Shown: piece by piece, positions 62,555-64,000 of the stretch
How positions within the stretch are numbered: position 1 is the stretch's first letter
Layout: each line of letters opens with the position of its first letter
From: Actinospica robiniae DSM 44927
Lineage (GTDB): Bacteria; Actinomycetota; Actinomycetes; Streptomycetales; Catenulisporaceae
Assembly (NCBI RefSeq): GCF_000504285.1
Contig: NZ_KI632511.1
Location: forward strand, 4,089,372 to 4,153,371
DNA length: 64,000 nt
Direction of reading: 5' to 3'
Notes under the pieces: generated by a model
The model's input: only the letters and a program-made list of their open reading frames with translations
Told to the model about the DNA's origin: nothing
The model's database searches: none
Position numbers and translations under genes: made by a program

Positions 62555-63433
62555 GTGGCGGAAGTCGAAGAGTTCGAACGGCACCGGCGCTACCTCGGCG
62601 CGGTGGCCTACCGGCTGCTCGGATCGGTGGCCGACGCGGAGGACGCGGTCCAGGAAGCCTGGCTGCGCTGGAGCGAGGTGGACGGGTCCGCGGTGCAGAA
62701 CCCGCGCGCCTATCTGACCACCGTCGTCAGCCGGCTCTGTTACGACCAGCTCGGCTCCGCCCGCGCCCGCCGGGAGGCGTACTACGGCGAATGGCTGCCC
62801 GAGCCGCTGATCGACGACCAGCTCACCCCGCACGACCAGGCCGAGCGCGGCGAAGAGGTCTCGCTGGCGATGATGGCGGTGCTCGAGCGCCTCAGCCCGG
62901 CCGAGCGCGCCGCCTTCGTGCTGCACGACGTCTTCGGCGTCGACTTCCCGCAGATCGCGCTGACCCTCGAGCGCACCGAGGCGGCCGTGCGCCAGCTCGC
63001 CTCCCGCGCCCGCAAGCAGGTCAAGGACCGCTCCCCCCGCCCCGCCGTGGACCGCGGCGCGCACCGCGACGCCGTGCGCGCCTTCGCCGACGCGATCGGC
63101 AAGGGCGACATCATCGGCCTGATGAAGGTGCTCGACCCCGACGTGGTCTGGCACTCGGACGGCGGCGGCATCGTCCGCGCCGGCGTGCGCCCGATCCTGG
63201 GCGCGGACCGGGTCTCGCGGATGGTGCTCGGGCTGATGGAGCGGTACTGGGAGCCCGGCAGCGTCATCGAGTTCGTCGACGTCAACGGCGAGCCGGGGAT
63301 GGCCCTGTTCACCCCGGACGACGCGCCGCTCGGCGTGGTCGGGTTCGGCGTGGTCGACGGGCTGATCACGGAGACGTACGTGGTGGTCAACCCGGAGAAG
63401 CTCACGCACGTCAGACGGGCCGCCGCGGCGTGA
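62555..63433 (+). CDS. sigJ: ECF41 (SigJ-type) RNA polymerase sigma factor with SnoaL-like C-terminal domain
   Basis: 292 residues from a GTG. Region 2 has AVAYRLLGSVADAEDAVQE and region 4 LSPAERAAFVLHDVFGVDF with RTEAAVRQLASRARKQV. The linker carries WLPEPL (80-85) and the end VNPEKL, both ECF41 signatures; in this group the SnoaL-like domain (about 170-285) modulates sigma activity instead of a separate anti-sigma factor. ECF41 genes sit beside the oxidoreductase or carboxymuconolactone decarboxylase they control; the next gene fits this. Confidence 0.92.
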   Translation: MAEVEEFERHRRYLGAVAYRLLGSVADAEDAVQEAWLRWSEVDGSAVQNPRAYLTTVVSRLCYDQLGSARARREAYYGEWLPEPLIDDQLTPHDQAERGEEVSLAMMAVLERLSPAERAAFVLHDVFGVDFPQIALTLERTEAAVRQLASRARKQVKDRSPRPAVDRGAHRDAVRAFADAIGKGDIIGLMKVLDPDVVWHSDGGGIVRAGVRPILGADRVSRMVLGLMERYWEPGSVIEFVDVNGEPGMALFTPDDAPLGVVGFGVVDGLITETYVVVNPEKLTHVRRAAAA

Positions 63434-63551
63434 GGTGAGCCAGCGCCGCTGTGTGAGGGGGTTCGCCGCTGCATGCCGGGACGCGCCGCTGCCTGAGCCG
63501 TCCTTGCGGCGGGGTGGGCGGCCGTGGCCTGCGGGATGTGTCCCACGTCAC

Positions 63552-63578
63552 AGTCACACTCGGCGCGGGCCCGTCGTC
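63552..63578 (+). promoter_or_regulatory. Predicted ECF41 promoter of the oxidoreductase gene
   Basis: AGTCACA (63552-63558), then 16 bases, then CGTC (63575-63578). The reported ECF41 consensus is TGTCACA-N16/17-CGTC, so only the first base differs. The ATG of the oxidoreductase is 33 bases beyond. Confidence 0.65.
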
Positions 63579-63611
63579 CCCCTTGCGACAACGAAGCGAG
63601 GAGGGCCCACC

Positions 63612-64000
63612 ATGACTACGCAGAGCAACGCCAAGCAGAACACGCCGGCCGGCCGGATCGTCGTCATCGGCGCCGGCTACTCGGGCCTGTGCGCGGCCGC
63701 GCGTGCCGGCAAGAGCGCCCAGGTGACGCTGATCGCGCCGGACGAGCGCATCCCGAACCGCATCCGGCAGCACGAGGTCGCGGCCGGGCGCGAGGTGCCG
63801 AAGCCGCTGATCGCCCACGTGGTGCGCGGCCGGAAGGTCACCCACGTCCAGGCCCGGGTGACCGAGCTGGACCTGACCGCGCGCAAGGTCTTCACCGACA
63901 CCGGCCGCGCCGTCGAGTACGACACCCTGGTCTACGCACTCGGCAGCCACACCGCCTGGCACGGGGTGCCCGGAGCGCAGAAGCACGCGTACTCCACCGA
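63612..64000 (+). CDS. NAD(P)/FAD-dependent oxidoreductase (NDH-2-like), C-terminus outside window
   Basis: 130 codons to the window end, still open. The FAD-binding GAGYSGLCAAARAG (GxGxxG) is near residue 20, followed by PDERIPNRIRQHEVAAGREV and YDTLVYALGSHTA (second conserved FAD contact). The pattern matches NDH-2-type pyridine nucleotide-disulphide oxidoreductases, a usual partner of ECF41 sigma factors. AAGCGAGGAGG precedes the ATG. Confidence 0.85.
   Translation, partial: MTTQSNAKQNTPAGRIVVIGAGYSGLCAAARAGKSAQVTLIAPDERIPNRIRQHEVAAGREVPKPLIAHVVRGRKVTHVQARVTELDLTARKVFTDTGRAVEYDTLVYALGSHTAWHGVPGAQKHAYST

Overview
The window looks like chromosomal DNA of a high-GC actinomycete. The supporting signs are a G/C-dominated third codon position, many GTG starts, actinobacterial gene order (recN-steA-mctB, nadK-tlyA, the aro-efp-nusB block), a mycothiol-dependent enzyme family and a MurA-type enzyme with Asp in place of the catalytic Cys. 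The accessory content (cellulose- and galactan-active secreted enzymes, ECF41 sigma factor) fits a soil saprophyte of the Streptomycetales/Catenulisporales kind. The genus is an inference.

Layout. 1-4.1 kb: end of a peptide-binding lipoprotein gene, then a divergent MFS exporter/XRE regulator pair. 4.1-5.6 kb: no convincing gene, but a large inverted repeat whose arms (about 410 bp) each contain a long hairpin. 5.6-10.1 kb: a small hydrolase and a secreted polysaccharide islet (AA10 LPMO with CBM2, Met-rich lipoprotein, CBM2 protein with a Cip1-like domain). 10.3-12.5 kb: a frameshifted grpB, a maleylpyruvate isomerase-like gene and a GPP34 gene with a His-rich tail. 12.5-20.5 kb (minus strand): recN, steA, mctB, MraY-like, murJ and glycosyltransferase, a cell-envelope/division operon with overlapping stops and starts. 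20.8-29 kb: NlpC/P60 hydrolase, LtrA, nadK, tlyA, small conserved genes, HAD phosphatase, TPR protein, DUF1015. 29.2-31.5 kb: a TPR protein with a very long RGG/RDD-type repeat region and an acidic tail. 31.7-37.4 kb: a complete rrn operon (16S-23S-5S, minus strand) with promoter, leader box and 23S processing stem. 37.4-51 kb: nusB, efp, aroB, aroK, aroC, a two-gene plus-strand islet, aroE, mltG, ruvX, alaS and two small membrane proteins. 51-64 kb: pseudokinase-like protein, GNATs, MFS, Pr6Pr protein, rarA, a MurA-like/HipA-like/DUF3037 operon, GH53 galactanase, ECF41 sigma factor and the start of its likely target oxidoreductase.

The most unusual feature is a 77-bp repeat present four times (40150-40226, 41586-41662, 41663-41739, 56701-56777). 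Every copy is exactly 77 bp, begins with ATG or GTG, and ends at the base before another gene's (or copy's) ATG/GTG start. Three copies encode a 26-codon peptide (MSELAS...) whose TGA overlaps the next start by the 4-base RTGA arrangement. It behaves like a minigene cassette that sits at start codons without breaking translational coupling.

Start codons were chosen from ribosome-binding sites, overlaps and family N-termini. All functional calls come from reading the sequence, with no database search.
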